A stretch of 64,000 nucleotides of DNA from Pieris napi. Its lineage: Eukaryota; Arthropoda; Insecta; Lepidoptera; Pieridae. The notes beneath the pieces were generated by a model. The model did not search any database. It worked only from the letters and a program-made list of their open reading frames with translations, and was not told the DNA's origin. This document shows, in pieces, positions 36,601 to 51,600 of the stretch (the first letter of the stretch is position 1; every line of letters starts with the position of its first letter). The stretch is taken from contig NC_062248.1 of the NCBI RefSeq assembly GCF_905475465.1, positions 4,340,001-4,404,000 on the forward strand. The letters are read 5' to 3'. Position numbers and translations under genes: made by a program.

Positions 36601-39600
36601 AGCTACCGAAAGTTTGTACGGGTTTTACAAATATAAATATATTGATTATTCTTGAGGTTACAAAAATCCAAAATGAAATGTCAAAATAAAGGAAATCAAC
36701 GCAGGCGTAGGCTAACGCGAAAAGCGAAAGCTATATTCCAAAACTTTAGATTTTAATATATTTATTTTTGATTGTTTGTTAGGGAAGCAAAAACTTTATT
36801 TTTAAGGCAAAGCGTTTTTTTAATCTATAGTGTAGCGGAATGTAGGAATGCAAATTGAACCTGAACTGAATTTAAATCGGGAGTTTAAAATTATGTCAAT
36901 TCCGAGTCCTTTTATCACCTCTATGAGCAAATTAAAGTAAAATTACGTTTTTTTTGGTTATTTTAAATTAATAAAAATTTACGTGCTAATGTTTATATTA
37001 TTCATTCATTATATTATTATTACATTACATTATTCGTCCATTCTTAAGTATATTATTTAATCTTTAATTTTAACAATAAAGACTGCATTACGCGCTTTTT
37101 TGTATTTTTTTTTTATTTAGTTCGCGTAGATTATTTTTTAATAGCCAGTAACATTTGAGGCGTTATTGTTTTTCTTTTGCTACTGTTTATGTTGATTTTT
37201 ACTGTTTTATATTATTATTATTTTATACATGTTGATCTTTTTTCAAACATTACCAGGGCAATCTCGTGAAATGGTGCACAATGTTTTTAATTATTTTAAG
37301 CATCTGAATAAAAACAGTTTAATGAAAAAAATGTTATATTTAATTTGACATCAGATACGACTGGGGTTTCTCAATACTGAAAGAATAGTTAGTGAAGTAA
37401 AAGTGAAGTGTGTTGAGCTAGATGGAGCTTATGTCGAAAAATTTAAAATTATTTACACGAACTACTCTTTCACGTTCTTGGTCTGGCTTAGAACTTTTGG
37501 ATCCACCCTCGTATGCACCTAATATTTTTATGTATTTGACACATTTTTATTTATTTACAACCCACCCAACCTTACTAAAACCAGAGTGGACTAAAATCAA
37601 ATAATAATATATAATAATAATAGCATGGCAAAAAAATCATATTTTGAAACATACTGTAAGTGAAATTGCATTAGTGTGAGTACTGTGAACCCGCCAGCTT
37701 TCGATAACCGACCTATAACTATATACACATTCCAAATTCAAATCACTTTGAATCTCTAGGGATTAAAAAGCTAGTTTAATTTAGCCTACTCGTTCTTTTT
37801 TATGTTGTAATGTGAAATAAATTTTTACTTATTAGTGATCTGTGCAATATAATCTTGCAAAAATCTAAACAACTTAAAATTATATTTTTTTTAATTAAAT
37901 TGATTTTATTTTAAGATTTAAACCTTTATCTATGAATACAAGACGTCATGAGTCACGTCACGTAACTAATAATAATGTGTTTACTAACCATGTGTTTAGG
38001 GGTGAGAGAGAGAGAGAGAGAGCAGTGTTGGTCCAATGGTTTCAGCGTGAGTTCTGGTTGAGAGGGTTTGAATTTACTAATATCTGATAATATTCTCCTA
38101 TTCTCTTTATAATATCGTCTGCCCATCTCTTGCTCTACCTTCCTCTTTTTCTTTTTCTAGTGTTCTCAATGTGTGTGTACTGTTAATGTTTTTGAAATTT
38201 CTGTCATGACGTTTCTGATCTGAAAGGGAATAGCTATAGTAATAAAACAAGTGAATAAATCACATACGTGTGTAATGTGTATATCATAATAATAAAACAT
38301 TTAAAATATCAGGCAACATCGTTCTTTGGCCTATTGGCTCAGACTAAAATTTAAATGTTTAGAAAAATGGTATTTGTTTGCTTCTATTTCCCAATATTTG
38401 TAATAGCGCCATCTATTGAGAAAGGTAATTATTAAATAAACAATATATGTATAACATTGCTTTTACAGATTCACATATCAATTAACAAACTTTAGTGTCT
38501 GTTTCACAATGTATGGATAAAGTACCAAATAGTTATGCAACACATAATTATTTGGAAGATAAATTGTGCTATTTGACATTCATCGGACTCATAACTTTAG
38601 ATGGACTTTATGTGACGAATAGCGCTATCTGACAGTAGCAACAATAGTGTTTATCCTACCAATAAGTAATAAATAGCTAATTTGGAACTTATCCGTACAT
38701 TGTGATACAGACTCTTAATGTGTTAGTTTTTTGAGGTGTACAACCTATGTCCATTCGACATAATTACTTTCGCCGAGAATTGATCTTAGTAATACCAAAG
38801 TCTACCCCAGAGCCTACGCTGTAGGCGCATTTATTTACCTATCCGTCCGTCCCAATTAATTAACCTATATAATACGTCTGAACAGGTTTAATACATTTCT
38901 AAAGGAAACTTAGCCTTTGATCTTGAAGATATCGACACAATATGATATGGAAGTGCGCAGCCCGTGTAAACTAGGTCAGCGACCGTGAAAAGGAAACCTG
39001 ACCATGTCGGTTCATTAGACATGATGGTCAAGTTTTTTATATAGGAATCTATCAGACATGATATTGTTAGAACATTTATTTATTAATTCGATTCAGGAAG
39101 CGTTCAAAAAAGCCTTTGAATTATTAACAAACTTCCATAATCCATATAATAAAATAGAAGTGTTTATTTGTACTTCCGCGAATGTCTCAATATTTTGTAT
39201 TTGGCATCCGGAATACTGTATTGAGTATAGTGAAACAGTTATACAGTCTAATTTTTACGCCTGTTTCATTGACAAATGTTCCCATCTATAGAGATGTACT
39301 GTATACAAAAATACTAATGTGATAAGCGTCATCTAACTGATAGGTACTAGTGGTTTAGTAATAGAGGAATTGTGAAATCTATAATTTAAAATGTAGGGAA
39401 TCTCTTAGAGATAAATTCAAGGAAATTAATATACTTACCTTTCCCTCGCAATATATTTATGAAAATATTATGTATGTTTACAAAAATAGTGACAAGTTTA
39501 CTAGAATAGAACATACGCACAATGTTAATACTCGGAACAAACGCAGGCTGCAATTTCCCCGTACTAGACTATCTAAAGTTAGTAATTCTTTTTTGGGAAA

Positions 39601-42600
39601 AGGGATACTCTTATTTAATAAAATCCCAGAGGCTCTTTTATCTCTGCCTTTTAATAAATTTAAGAAATGTATTAAAGAAAAGATTCAGAAATTTTGAGGC
39701 CAAGACCTAAAGAGGTTGTAGCGCCACTGATTTATTTATTAAAGAAAAGCTGTATAAAAAGGCTTACTATAAAGTTAACGATTATCTAGTTGATAAAAGG
39801 GCCTGGGATTAGTGCTAGACAGGCTACGTCTAATTAATTTGCGATATTTGTTTTAAAATAAGTGTTGTTTGATGATTTGCTATTTTAAAAGAGTACCGAG
39901 AGATTTTTACGCCGACTTTTTCTCTCGTCCTACACCCTCTGTCTTCTTTGCCGATGAGTAGGGATGCCTACAAATTCATATTTAATGACGTGGAATAAAT
40001 GATATCTGTATCTTATGTTCCATAATAAACATATTTTATTTATTTTTTATTTTATGTATGCTAATGTAATTATTTTATTACGAACACGTAAACGGGTAAC
40101 ACCTTTTAAAATTATCACTACATAGTATAAAACAAAGTCGCTTTCTCTGTCCCTATTTCCCTTTGTATGCTTAAATCTTTGAAACTACACAACGGATTTT
40201 GATGCGGTTTTTTTTAATAGATAGAGTGATTGAAGAGGAAGGTTTATATGTATAATAACATTCATCAAATAGTGGAGAAGTACTGTTATTTTTGAGGTTT
40301 CTAATGTGATGTCGTAAATAATTACATTTTTTCCGCTTACATTGCAAACGCAGGCTGAACCCTACGAGTTTTATCAAAATAATGTACTAAGTATTGTACA
40401 CATTGAAAAGGTCTACAGAAAAGTCCGTGATGGTATATGTTTATCTCTTATGGATAACCCACAATAACTTTTTTTTGTCATTTACTTTTTACGACAAAAA
40501 ATGGCTAATTTTCGAAGCGATTTTAACCAATACAGCATTAATCCTTAACCAATTAAATACCTTGAATACATTGTTCATTTAATATAGATCTATGGTAGGG
40601 GAGCCCACGATGCTAAATGGGGATTTACTCGAGCGTCGTAGAGACCTATTGGGATGCAAAGCTTAGATAAAAAGAAGAAAAAAATGTTATATGATAAATT
40701 CCTTTTCATCGGTGGGGGAAGCGGCTATAGATAGTTAAATATGTAAAAAAAAACTGTTGCATGGACATCCTCGAGCGCGTCAGATATTGATAGCATCTAT
40801 GCCCTACGTATTTTTAATAATGTACGTATGTTAATCTGATCGTTTGCATGATGAGGGTGGTTGTATTTAAGGGTTGAAAATTAAAAAAAAAAAATTATCG
40901 AGCGCGTCAGATTTTCTAAGGGAGTGTGCACAAGTTATGTGCACCAAAAAAAAGCTCTCATTCACTAATCTGACGATTTCGATGGGACGCAAACCCACAG
41001 CCATTTTCTTAATTTGCAAAAAAAAATCGCAATTTTGAAATACTCAAGCGCGTCAGATTAAGATATATGTGGTTCATCTTTATGTTCTAAACGTACTGTC
41101 TCATAATCTATTCATAGATATTCGAGCGGGTACCGCGTCACAGTAAACATTACCTCCGTAAATTTATTTAAATTAAAAATAGAACTAGTGTGTAAAAGAG
41201 GTTAAAACACGGGAACTATGACATTTTAAGCAACAGTTTCACGTAATAAGTTGTGAACAATCAATATAGTGTATTAAACAGTGATTCGTTAGTCGTGATC
41301 GAACAATTTGTTATCCGCCATACCGCGATGGACATTTCTCGTTTGGTTGTGGTTAAACATCAGAGTAATTGTTGTAAAAAACTGACATAAAATAGTGAAG
41401 TGACTTTTAAAAGTGTCTTGTGCTAATCAAGTACTTTAAAATAAAACCTAAACACTGTTTTGGACAAATCGTAATTGTGTTATATACGATTTATTCGCAA
41501 GTCAAGTAATGAATTGGTTAGCACTTGTAACAAGTTGTTAGGAACACCATACACACTGTCGATTGTGGATCAAATCCTGGCGCGCACATACCTACGAAAC
41601 GAATACTTTTTATTTTTTTAATTTTATAATATTCCAAGATGGATTGTGGTAAATGCCTAAAAAATGCCTCTGATACTGAATTGATTAAATGCACATCTTG
41701 TCTCACGGTGTTGCATTTCTTCTGCGCTGATCTATCTGAAGCTGATTTTAAAAAAATTCTACCGATGAATAGGAAAAAGTGGAAGTGCTCGGCGTGCAAG
41801 AGCAAAAAGATTGCTCCTACTTCATCCGTGTCGCCGAAAACAAGTTTAGCATCATCATTAAACGTCGATACTGAAATGCTGACAAAATATATGGATACTA
41901 AACTCGCAGATCTGAGGCAGCAATGGCGGGACGACCTCAACGCTGCAATTTTCGAAGTGACGCGGAAATTTAGGGATGACATAATCTCTCTTGAAGCTCG
42001 TATGAGTACCTGGGAGGGCAGACTGTCGCAAGTGGAAGATCAAACGGCTAACAATGAATCTTTGCCAAACAATTTTATCGACAAGCATCTTTCTAATGAA
42101 AATCTGATCAATGAGGTTCGAGATCGCAATCAAAGGGAGAAAAACCTCATTATTGCAGGTATACCTGAACAAATAGCGATCAACGCAGAGGAAGGACCGT
42201 TAAAGGATGAAGATAAGATAATACAACTGATTTCCACCATAAACCCCAGTCTACCAAAACCCCTTAAGGTCTTTCGTATAGGAAAATTTAATCCAGGCAA
42301 AAACCGTAGAATCAAAGTTTGTTACGAAACAAATACTACGGCTAAATACTTATTACGTAACAAGTCTAAATTTCCAGAAGCCATTAAAATTTATTCAGAC
42401 TTAACTCCAGCTCAGCAAAAATATTTGCAAAATTTAAAAAATGAACTAGTGCGACGTCAGGCTGCGGGAGATACTGACATCACTATTAAATACAGATCTG
42501 GAATACCCACTATTACCAAAATGTCTCCAAAAAACTCGAAGTAACAAATACAACCAAACGCCTCAACACAGATACAAATACCTATGAAGTTTTGCAAAAC

Positions 42601-45600
42601 CATAATCAGCTACAACCACACAAGTCACGCTTATCGTTTTTATACCTTAATGCTAGGAGTATCCGAGCAAAAGGCAAATTTAATGAACTCAAATGCATTT
42701 TAAAAACAATTTCTAAAACTGTTCATATCGTACTCATTACAGAAACATGGATCACTAATGAAACTCAGGCCCAAGAGATGTGTCTACCAAACTATACTCA
42801 TTATTTCAATTATAGATCGGATTTTAGAGGTGGTGGAGTCTCAACTTATGTCCATAACAGTATTAGACATAGTTTGTCGGAGTCAACATATAAAGATGGC
42901 AACAACTACCTATGGGTAAAATTAGACAGATATGCCACCGAAATTGGACTTGTGTATAATCCTGGAGATACAAACTTCTCAAAGTTTTTGGAAGAACTTC
43001 GCTTGCAACTAAGAGAAAGAAAGAGGGCTGTAGTCTTTGGGGATTTTAATATAGATCTAGTGAAAAAGAATGAAAAACAAACTAAGCAGTATATGGATGT
43101 AATGGACGAGGCTGGATATAACATCATAAATAAAATTAGGAAAAAATATTGTACACGTGACTCGAAAACACGTAAATCAATAATCGACCACGTGTGCTCA
43201 AATTTAAGAAGTGACCGTTTTCATATGGCATTTATTGAGACAGGAATGTCCGACCATAGGCAACTTTATATCGAGTTAAAAAAATCCAAAGCCCCGCAGT
43301 TAATATACTCTGAATATGAAGCCATTGACTATGCTAAATTTAACAAACTATTCACGACCTACAATTTAGATGTAGCAACACTTGATTATTCTTTACTAGA
43401 AGATACGATTAAGGACTGTGTAAGGAAATGCAAACAAGTAAAGAAAAAGATACTTAATCCACCTCAGAAAGATTGGATAAGTGGAGAAGTCATTAGTGCA
43501 ATTCACTTTAGAAACCAATTATGGGCTGAACTAAAAAAAGATCCTACAAATATAGTTGTTCAAGCACAATATACTACTACAAGAGATACGGTCAAAAGGA
43601 AAATAAGGGAAACTAAAGATAATTACTTCTCCAACGAATTTATTAAACACGCTAAAAACCCTAAAAAAATGTGGAGTCTAATAAATAAATTGGCTAGTAA
43701 CAAGCTAAATAAAGATTGCACACCTTCCAAACTTATTATAGACACTAAAGAGTTAACTCAAACAACTGATATTTGTGCTGCTTTTAATACATACTTTTCT
43801 ACCATAGGGCTAAAACTAGCCAATGAAATACCAACACAATTTCACATTAATTTTACACTAGCACTTCCTCAAAGTCTTAACTCTGAACTATCTAACTTTA
43901 ATCCATGCACAACACTTGAAATCACTAATATAATAAAAACGCTAAACACGAATTGTAGTAGTGGAATAGATGGGATCAATACTAAAACAATAAAATGCGT
44001 AGTTGATCATATTTCTGAATATCTCTCGATCTGCTTTAATAAGCTGCTGCATAATGGTGAATTTCCGGATTCTCTTAAAAAGGCCAGAGTTGCTCCTATC
44101 CATAAATCTGGCCCCAAAACCGAACCCGGCAATTACAGACCAATATCTATTCTACCTACAATATCAAAAATATTAGAAAAGATTATTTACTCACGACTTG
44201 ACACTTACTTGCAAACTAACAATTTCATTTTTAAACGTCAATATGGTTTTAGATCAAAAAGCAGCACTTTATCAGCCACAGCCGATCTCGTTAGCGACAT
44301 AAAACAAAATATTGACTCTAAGAAAATGGTGCTGGGTGTCTTTATTGATCTGAAAAAAGCGTTTGACACCGTAAGCCACAACTTATTGCTTAAAAAATTA
44401 GAATGCATAGGAATAAAAGATCGTGCACTAAAATTATTCAAATCATATCTATCAAACAGAACCCAGATAGTAAAAATAGGTAATGCTCAAAGTTCAGAAA
44501 TACCAATAACATGCGGCGTCCCACAAGGATCTATATTAGGTCCATTGTTATTTTTAATATATATTAACAACATTCACGAACTCGGTTTACACGGCCGAAT
44601 CACTCTCTACGCTGATGACACCTGCTTATTTTACTTTGGTTCAAATATCCAGACTATGGTTGCTCAAGCTCAATCAGACCTAAATGTTCTATCTTCTTGG
44701 TTTCAACAAAATCTTCTAACAATTAATATTTCAAAAACATCTTATGTAATATTCAAGGCAACAAATAAACTCATTCCTATCTTTCAACCGCTTAAAGTTC
44801 AAGACGTTGAAATCAATAACAAAAAATGGGAGAAATATCTGGGTCTTAGAATGGATACAAATTTAAAATGGAACTTTCATATATCACACATAATTACCAA
44901 ACTAAAATCACTTATAGGCAGATTTTGGTCAATATCTAAATGCATTCCGCAATCTGTACGTCATTTGATCTATAATTGTTTAGTCAAGCCACATTTCATA
45001 TACCTAATTGAAATATGGGGTACAGCATGCAAAAACAAAATTTCTACAATACAAACACTACAAAATAAATTAATAAAAGCACTATTCAGATACAATTTTT
45101 TAACACCTACTAATAAAATCTACCAAGAAACTAAAATTATGACGATTAAACAACTATATGTTTATAGCACCTGTATCCTTATTAAAAAAATTTTAAATAA
45201 CTCTCTACATAGTAACTTATCATTTAATAAAATCAAATACACCACTACACGCAATACTCGTCGAGCGAGTTTGCTTATCTTGCCAAAGCCGCGCACAAAT
45301 TATTTAAAGAGATCTATTAGGTATGAGGGTGTGCAATTGTTTAATCGGTTGCCGTCTAAGCTTCGTAACATTAGCGTGATTGATCAGTTCAAAAGGGCAT
45401 TAAAGACACACATCAGAATGGGCCCATTAGACTAGAATTGGGCTAGCTGATGGCGACGTGTATCTCGTTCGTATATATACTTAATATTAAGTTTCTCATG
45501 TAAATAAAAAAAATAATTTTTGTAATGAGAAATAAAGTTCTTTAAACATTAATCTGACGATTATCTAGAGGGATTCGCCTGATCTGCCAAAAAAAAAATA

Positions 45601-48600
45601 GAAAAACGGTTCACCTAAAGGGCCATCCCGGGCAACTTCCCGCTAATTCCATTCCTGGGCGCTTAAAATTGATATTTTGAGCTCGCTGAGTTCAAAGAAA
45701 TAACATTTCTATGCATTTGAGCTCTCCCAGCTCGAAAGTCTGATAGAAGTTTCATAGAACACTATTTTTGGAATTTTCAAACCGCAATAACTTTTGAATG
45801 GATCAAGCAATTTTCACGCGGTTGGCGGCATTCGACGCAGTTTAATCATCCTCATAAATAATTTTGCAATTTTAATTGATCGAACCACAAATTTCGGAGT
45901 AATCCCGAAAAAACACTTTTTCGGGTTTCTTTCGTGTACGATATCTCTCGAACGAACCAACCGCTTTTGACCAGCTTGGTGGCGATCGACGTGGTTTTTC
46001 AAGCTCAAAGGCGGATTAGTTTTTGAAGTTGATCGATAAAGAAACCACTTTAAAAAAAAATATTTCTTATTTTTTTAAGATTTTTCAAAATTTCTCAAAA
46101 TCTATCGGTCCGAATCGGTTCAAATTCACAGGAAATGTAATTTTGAGGGAAATATTTAGAACGCCGTTTAGTAGATTCCGATCGGTTTAAGGAAATGTAG
46201 GCATCACGCAGCTGCACGCATTTAACTTTATCGACGAATTTTTGTTATTTCGGCTTGCGGAAATCGTCAGATTATATATTTTTCATTATTCTTGAATTAT
46301 TTCCTTCAAAATAAAAAAAAATTAGCTACGCTCGAGAATGTCGAGATGACGTTTTTTTTTTACAACTTTGTTGCCCTCCCCTTTTTTTCCGTCACTCTCA
46401 AATTGTCAGATTAGTGGAATATACACTTTTTAGGATGTAATTAACTCACCCTACCTTAATCTGACGCGCTCGGGAATTTCTGATGGTCAATTTTTTTTTA
46501 CTAAACTGATCCTGTCTCCTTCACGTGCGGCCTTATATATGGGCCTCATATTTTGTGGAGGTACTTAACCGGGTACAAGGTATCCCCCTATATATTAATC
46601 TGCCGCGCTTTAGTAAATCCCGAAATCCCCTCTTGGGCTCCCCTACCATATATGGCCCTTTACACCGTATGATTTAAGTGAATATTTTCGAAGATATTGC
46701 AGATTTAAAAATTGCGGGACGTAGCGTTTGCGGCGGTACCGGCCGACCGCACAGTTTTTCTGTAGTGTATTTAGTATCAGCATTGCACCCGTGCGAAGCC
46801 GGGGCGGGTCGCTACTTTATTAATAAAACACAAATTGGGTGCCATATTTATAAGCAGAGCAAGGGAGTTATTAGTGTCACAGATTATGAGATGATGAGAC
46901 ATAGTTTAATAAAATCGCCACAGACTAAAAAATCGCAACACCAAAGTTACATTTAAATTTTAGGCCTAATCTTGTTACAACGCGATTGCGTAAGATAGCA
47001 TTAATTATATGGTTTTAAATAAAATATAGGTTTATTATACGCGCATTATTCTCGCGTGCAACGTTAATTTGCCATATTAAGACTGTATGAATGAGTTTTC
47101 AGGTCATCTGATATTATCTCGGTTGCGTAATTATTAAAACAAATTTTCGTGTCTGTACATTTCCTAGGTTTCTTTAATTTCTGGTCTGTGTTACTTTACC
47201 TATTCGTTTTTGTCTAGTCTGTATTATAATTTATTTTCCTCTCTCTATTAATTTTTAAAATCGAAATCCGTTACATTTTTATGTCTTTGATGTATTTTCC
47301 CCGAATCTTTTGTTTTTGCGGCTAAACGTTATTGATTTGTCTTTTTATCATAACGGCACGTAACTAAATATTAGTTTTTATAGAGGATTTTAGACGTTTA
47401 GCGTTAAATTACTAACGGAACACTTTTTAGAGTTTGTGTCAGGAATATTAAAATTTCAGATAATCGAAAATAATTACTCAATGAGACATAGTCTGCGTCT
47501 ATTCCGTTGATCATATATGTATATCACTTCCTTTTCGTTCTTTAAGTAGTCGATTTCAGGGTCTGACGATAAGAATCAGTTGGGTATTGGCAATGTCAAT
47601 AACTCGTTGGATATGAACTACAGGAGAATACTCAGAGTTAAGTCAGTAAGTAAGTAAGAGTCTCTACTCTGAATTACCCTTAGACACGCTCTTTCTTCAC
47701 AACGTTTTATTTCGCCCATGAGCAAGTGTTATTTGCCCTCATACACAACGAAGTTGACTAACGTCATATGACATATCATCGCAATTATGTGGGAATAAAG
47801 AAAATAAATGCTATTTTTAGCAAATAATGATCACAGCAAGGTTTCTAAGACCACTCGGCAAATGTATCTTTGGAGTTGCTAAAAGTATCCACTGATTCAT
47901 TTTTCATGACAGTTTTATTGTTAATTATCCTTTAAGGTAAATAATGGTTCGGCAATCGAACCTGGATTATTAATTCAGCCACGTATCCCAATACGTACGT
48001 ATCTTTGTACGTACGTGACGTGACGTGACATTAGAAAACGTCTCGTCAATCCACGTTAAAAACTTATAATACGTCTGTTATTAAAAACATAAGAAACTAA
48101 TCTATTATCAACAAGTGGAACGGACATATGCGCGAGCTGCTATTGAGATCGGGCACACAATTAATTGGCTGAAAGTATTTACCTAAGCTTAATTACGAAC
48201 TGTTTTTGCTGTCTTAGCTACGTCGAAGATCGTGCGGTTTTTCGTATTTCACGCGAAGATGTACTTCTCGCTAACAGTGAAAACTGGGCCTTAATGTGGC
48301 CATAGAGCATTGACTGATAAGAATTATTCTTAGGAGTATGATACAATGTAAAGGGTTATTGTTCGTTTGTTAAGAAAATATATAAGCTAGAGGGATTGAC
48401 TGATAACAAAATATTCAAAACAATGTTTACCCAGATGTCTCCCGATGAGAAATAAAGATATTAAAATAATTCTGATTTCTCTCTTTAATTCATATAACTT
48501 TAGAGACAAGGGACTTCAGTAACTGTATATATTATCTAGTACCTATTCGATTTTTTTAATCCATCTCGCGATCCTCTGTAACTATAGTCGTATTATTAAT

Positions 48601-51600
48601 TAGACGAAGTCAACTGACGTATACGGTGTTGTCAGTTTTTAATGAAATAAAAATAGTGTTGTGACAAAGTGAATGATTGAAAAAACTCCTGAATTAATGA
48701 TCGGTGATGGCACTAGTCACCACGCCGCGCTTTGTAATAAGCCGTCAAAAATCTGATTGTAGTTACATACTACTAGTACCTTACTTATATCAGAGCACTT
48801 TTATACAATTTTAAAATAGAAATAATATTATTTTATAGTGTGAAATGATTAACTATTCACATTCATTGTTCATTTATCTGATTGAACAAGAACTGAACGT
48901 ATCACTATTACTTTAAATATGGCAACATTATTTTACAAAGTGACATTAGCTACTGTCAGTTGGCTTCGTCTAATTAAAAATACGACTATAGCAATACATA
49001 TTTCACCTTATCATACAGATATTAAGTTATATAATAAGTTTAAGTATTTAAAAGATCGGAAATGTTTATATCGTAAATTACGCTTGGCAATTGGCATAAT
49101 TACTTGGCAGAAATTCCGCAAACTTAATAAATAATATTCAGCGAATACGTTTTTATGTTGTCCGTACTTTCTCCGCTTTCAACGCGAGCCGGGGTAATTA
49201 GACCTATTCATAATTAATTTTGCACCTCGGCTTTGAGATATTTTTAGTATTCATCAATACTCTGATACTTTACATAAGTCGTATGTTGGCTATTAAAATC
49301 TTTTTGTTTGTTATTTTGACTATCGTTATTTCCACTTAATGTGGTTTTGGAAGGTACCCTGGTCTATATGAAAATTATCTATTTTTTAAAGTATAATTTT
49401 GTTAGTAATCATAACAATCAGGTATAGAGTATAATTACAATTTTTTAAACCTACAAACTAATAATAAAAAAAAGGAAATTAAAACAAATTTAAAAAGTTG
49501 TCCCTGCGGCAGTGTACCTTTAACGCTTTATTTATTATTTAATTCCTGTGTTGTAACAAAAATAATCTTTTAACCTACAAAGTAATAATAAAAATATATA
49601 AAAAAAATTAAAACAAACTTAAAAAGTTTGGTCCCTGTGTGCTTTATTTATTATTTAATTCCTGTGTTGTAATAATAATCTTGTTTGTCAAAAGTTTTTC
49701 AAGTCTTGGGTGTCATAGGTTCTACTATATATTATACTCAATAACATCAATTCATATATAAGACTAAAACAATGCAAATTATTTATAATTTGTCGTATTA
49801 TATATGAAAACGTTTACCAAATGTATCAAAGGGTAAAATTATAGAAACTACGTAATTGGGTCATTCTTCTTTTTAACCTACAATTAGTTGTCTCCACCAA
49901 TCAGTGAGAAAATAAACAAGGAAATTACTATTATTTTTTTCTTAATTGTATTTCAACATGCACTGTACTATATGCATAATGGCTATGCACGATCAAATAA
50001 CAAATATATTGAATAATTTAATTGTAAAAGTACGTGACAAAGTAGTAAATCCGCGTGACAGAAGTGTATCTCATACAAATTCCCTATGTCTCCCGCTACC
50101 TCAGCTTGCGTTTAATCCATAATATTACGAAAAAATTATATGATGACACAAAACATAAAAATATCTTATAGCTCCTAAATATATTGCCTATCATGCAATA
50201 GCAACCATTATTTTTTATCACTTTTAATAAAATATTTAAAAAATATCAAATACTTGTCTCCTACTGCCTGGTGTTTTATTTTGTAAATTCTGTCACGTGG
50301 GTTGTCCTTCGAAATACGCGTTTGTGCCGCTCGTCTTTGTGGCCTGTGATTGAAGGTTTAGACCTCCTTCCCCCCCTTGGTACACTTTCCCCTATGAGAT
50401 CAAAAGCCAGCGCGTCAATCGCTCGAAAGCTGTGACAGAAGGTGTGTGTTTTTATTCGGCTACCGCTTCGTCACGTAAGTAATGGATTCAAAATATAATT
50501 ATTATTGTTACTTTTTGTTGTCTACTCTTACGTTATAAGAAATATTTTGTTGTCAATGAGTAAATTATAAATTCTATGTCAGCTTTTAAATGTTATCGAC
50601 TTAGCAACAAGTTTTTACCCCTACGTCACATGTCAACTCTGTCACACGTTTACCTAATGGCAAACAATTTTTTCGAAGATTATGGGTTTCGCCAAATATC
50701 CTGGAACTTCTTTGAATCAGGGCATGGAAAAGGAGCTTCTGATGGTTGGAGGGACAATGAAACGCCAAGGTGATGCCATAGTAGGTAGAGGAAACTATAT
50801 TGCAGATGTTCCAATTCTTATCCACTTTCAAGATGCCAGCAAATTTAAACGGTTCATTTTGACAGAGTAAGACTTAGAAAAGGTAGCAACAACGATTCCA
50901 AATAATATTGTGCCCCTGAAAGGAACAAAGCAAGTCCACCAAATGTTCACGGAAACTCGTCTTAAACCATAGGGTATTTAGTTGTTGCTGTGAACAATTC
51001 TGTTCTTACGACGTTGTTGTCTTATTCTAAATTTATCAGCCTCTGCCTATATATATATATACTGTGGGCGTGTTCTTATCTAACGAAAAAGAAGACGATA
51101 TAATTCATGATGTGGAAGATTTCATGCTCACTGATATTATGAACACAATTAAAATGCCCCGAAAAAGTTTTTACGATATTATGTATACATAATCCAGCCC
51201 AGATGAATCAACCAATGAAGATCGGCCTTTCGCCACGCTTAAAACGAAAGATCCAACTGATCAAACTGCTGTCTGCGGTACTTCTTACCAAACACTCCAG
51301 GCTCCGAATGTTAATAAAAAGGGAAGAGACAATATTTCTAGTTCGAAGAGCCACTATCAATATTCGAAAAATAAGACTTTCTATCAATGGCTTAATGATT
51401 ATTTTATTTTATGTTTTTGGAAACGTTTATTTGAAGTCAAGCTAAACTAGACTTTCATTACTTAAAACGAATGAGTAGTCATTTAATTTACTAAAATATG
51501 AATCTCTTATTCTAAAGGTTCTCAAATGTGATTTCAATAATTAGCTAACTTCGATCTCATGTTATTTTATATGACAATGATGAAGACTGAAAAGATGTAT

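Larger units (their letters stand above)
41100..45548 (+). mobile_element. CR1-group LINE with two open ORFs
   Basis: The element has a 5' UTR (about 41100-41638), ORF1 with a PHD finger, ORF2 with endonuclease and reverse transcriptase, and a short AT-rich 3' UTR ending near 45548. Neither ORF has an internal stop, so the copy is recent. The exact ends are uncertain because no clear target duplication is visible. It lies inside the fold-back element and in the sense direction of MYPT-75D. The name is limited to the CR1 group (CR1/Daphne/Crack and relatives), judged from the PHD-type ORF1 and the FRGGGV endonuclease motif. Confidence 0.8.
40591..46650. mobile_element. fold-back DNA element with a nested LINE
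   Basis: The 17-bp terminal inverted repeat TATGGTAGGGGAGCCCA lies at 40591-40607 and 46634-46650 and continues imperfectly (GGGATTTACT...GCG). Subterminal copies of CTCGAGCGCGTCAGATT occur at 40769-40785, 40896-40912 and 41043-41059, and inverted at 46458-46473 and 46597-46613. A second motif AATCTGACGATT is at 40965, 45552 and, inverted, 46264. If the element starts at TGG, TA lies outside both ends. No transposase gene is visible. The LINE at about 41100-45548 interrupts it. I cannot name its superfamily. Confidence 0.65.

Noticed and set aside
41515..41600. tRNA-like A/B-box pattern (TGGTTAGCACTTG ... GGATCAAATCCTGGCG) before LINE ORF1
   Set aside because: The spacing and the acceptor stem do not form a tRNA cloverleaf; it is more likely LINE 5' UTR, possibly an old SINE remnant.
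47990..48030. ACGTACGT-rich palindrome that might be a regulatory array
   Set aside because: It is short, single-copy in the window and without neighbouring promoter-like signals.
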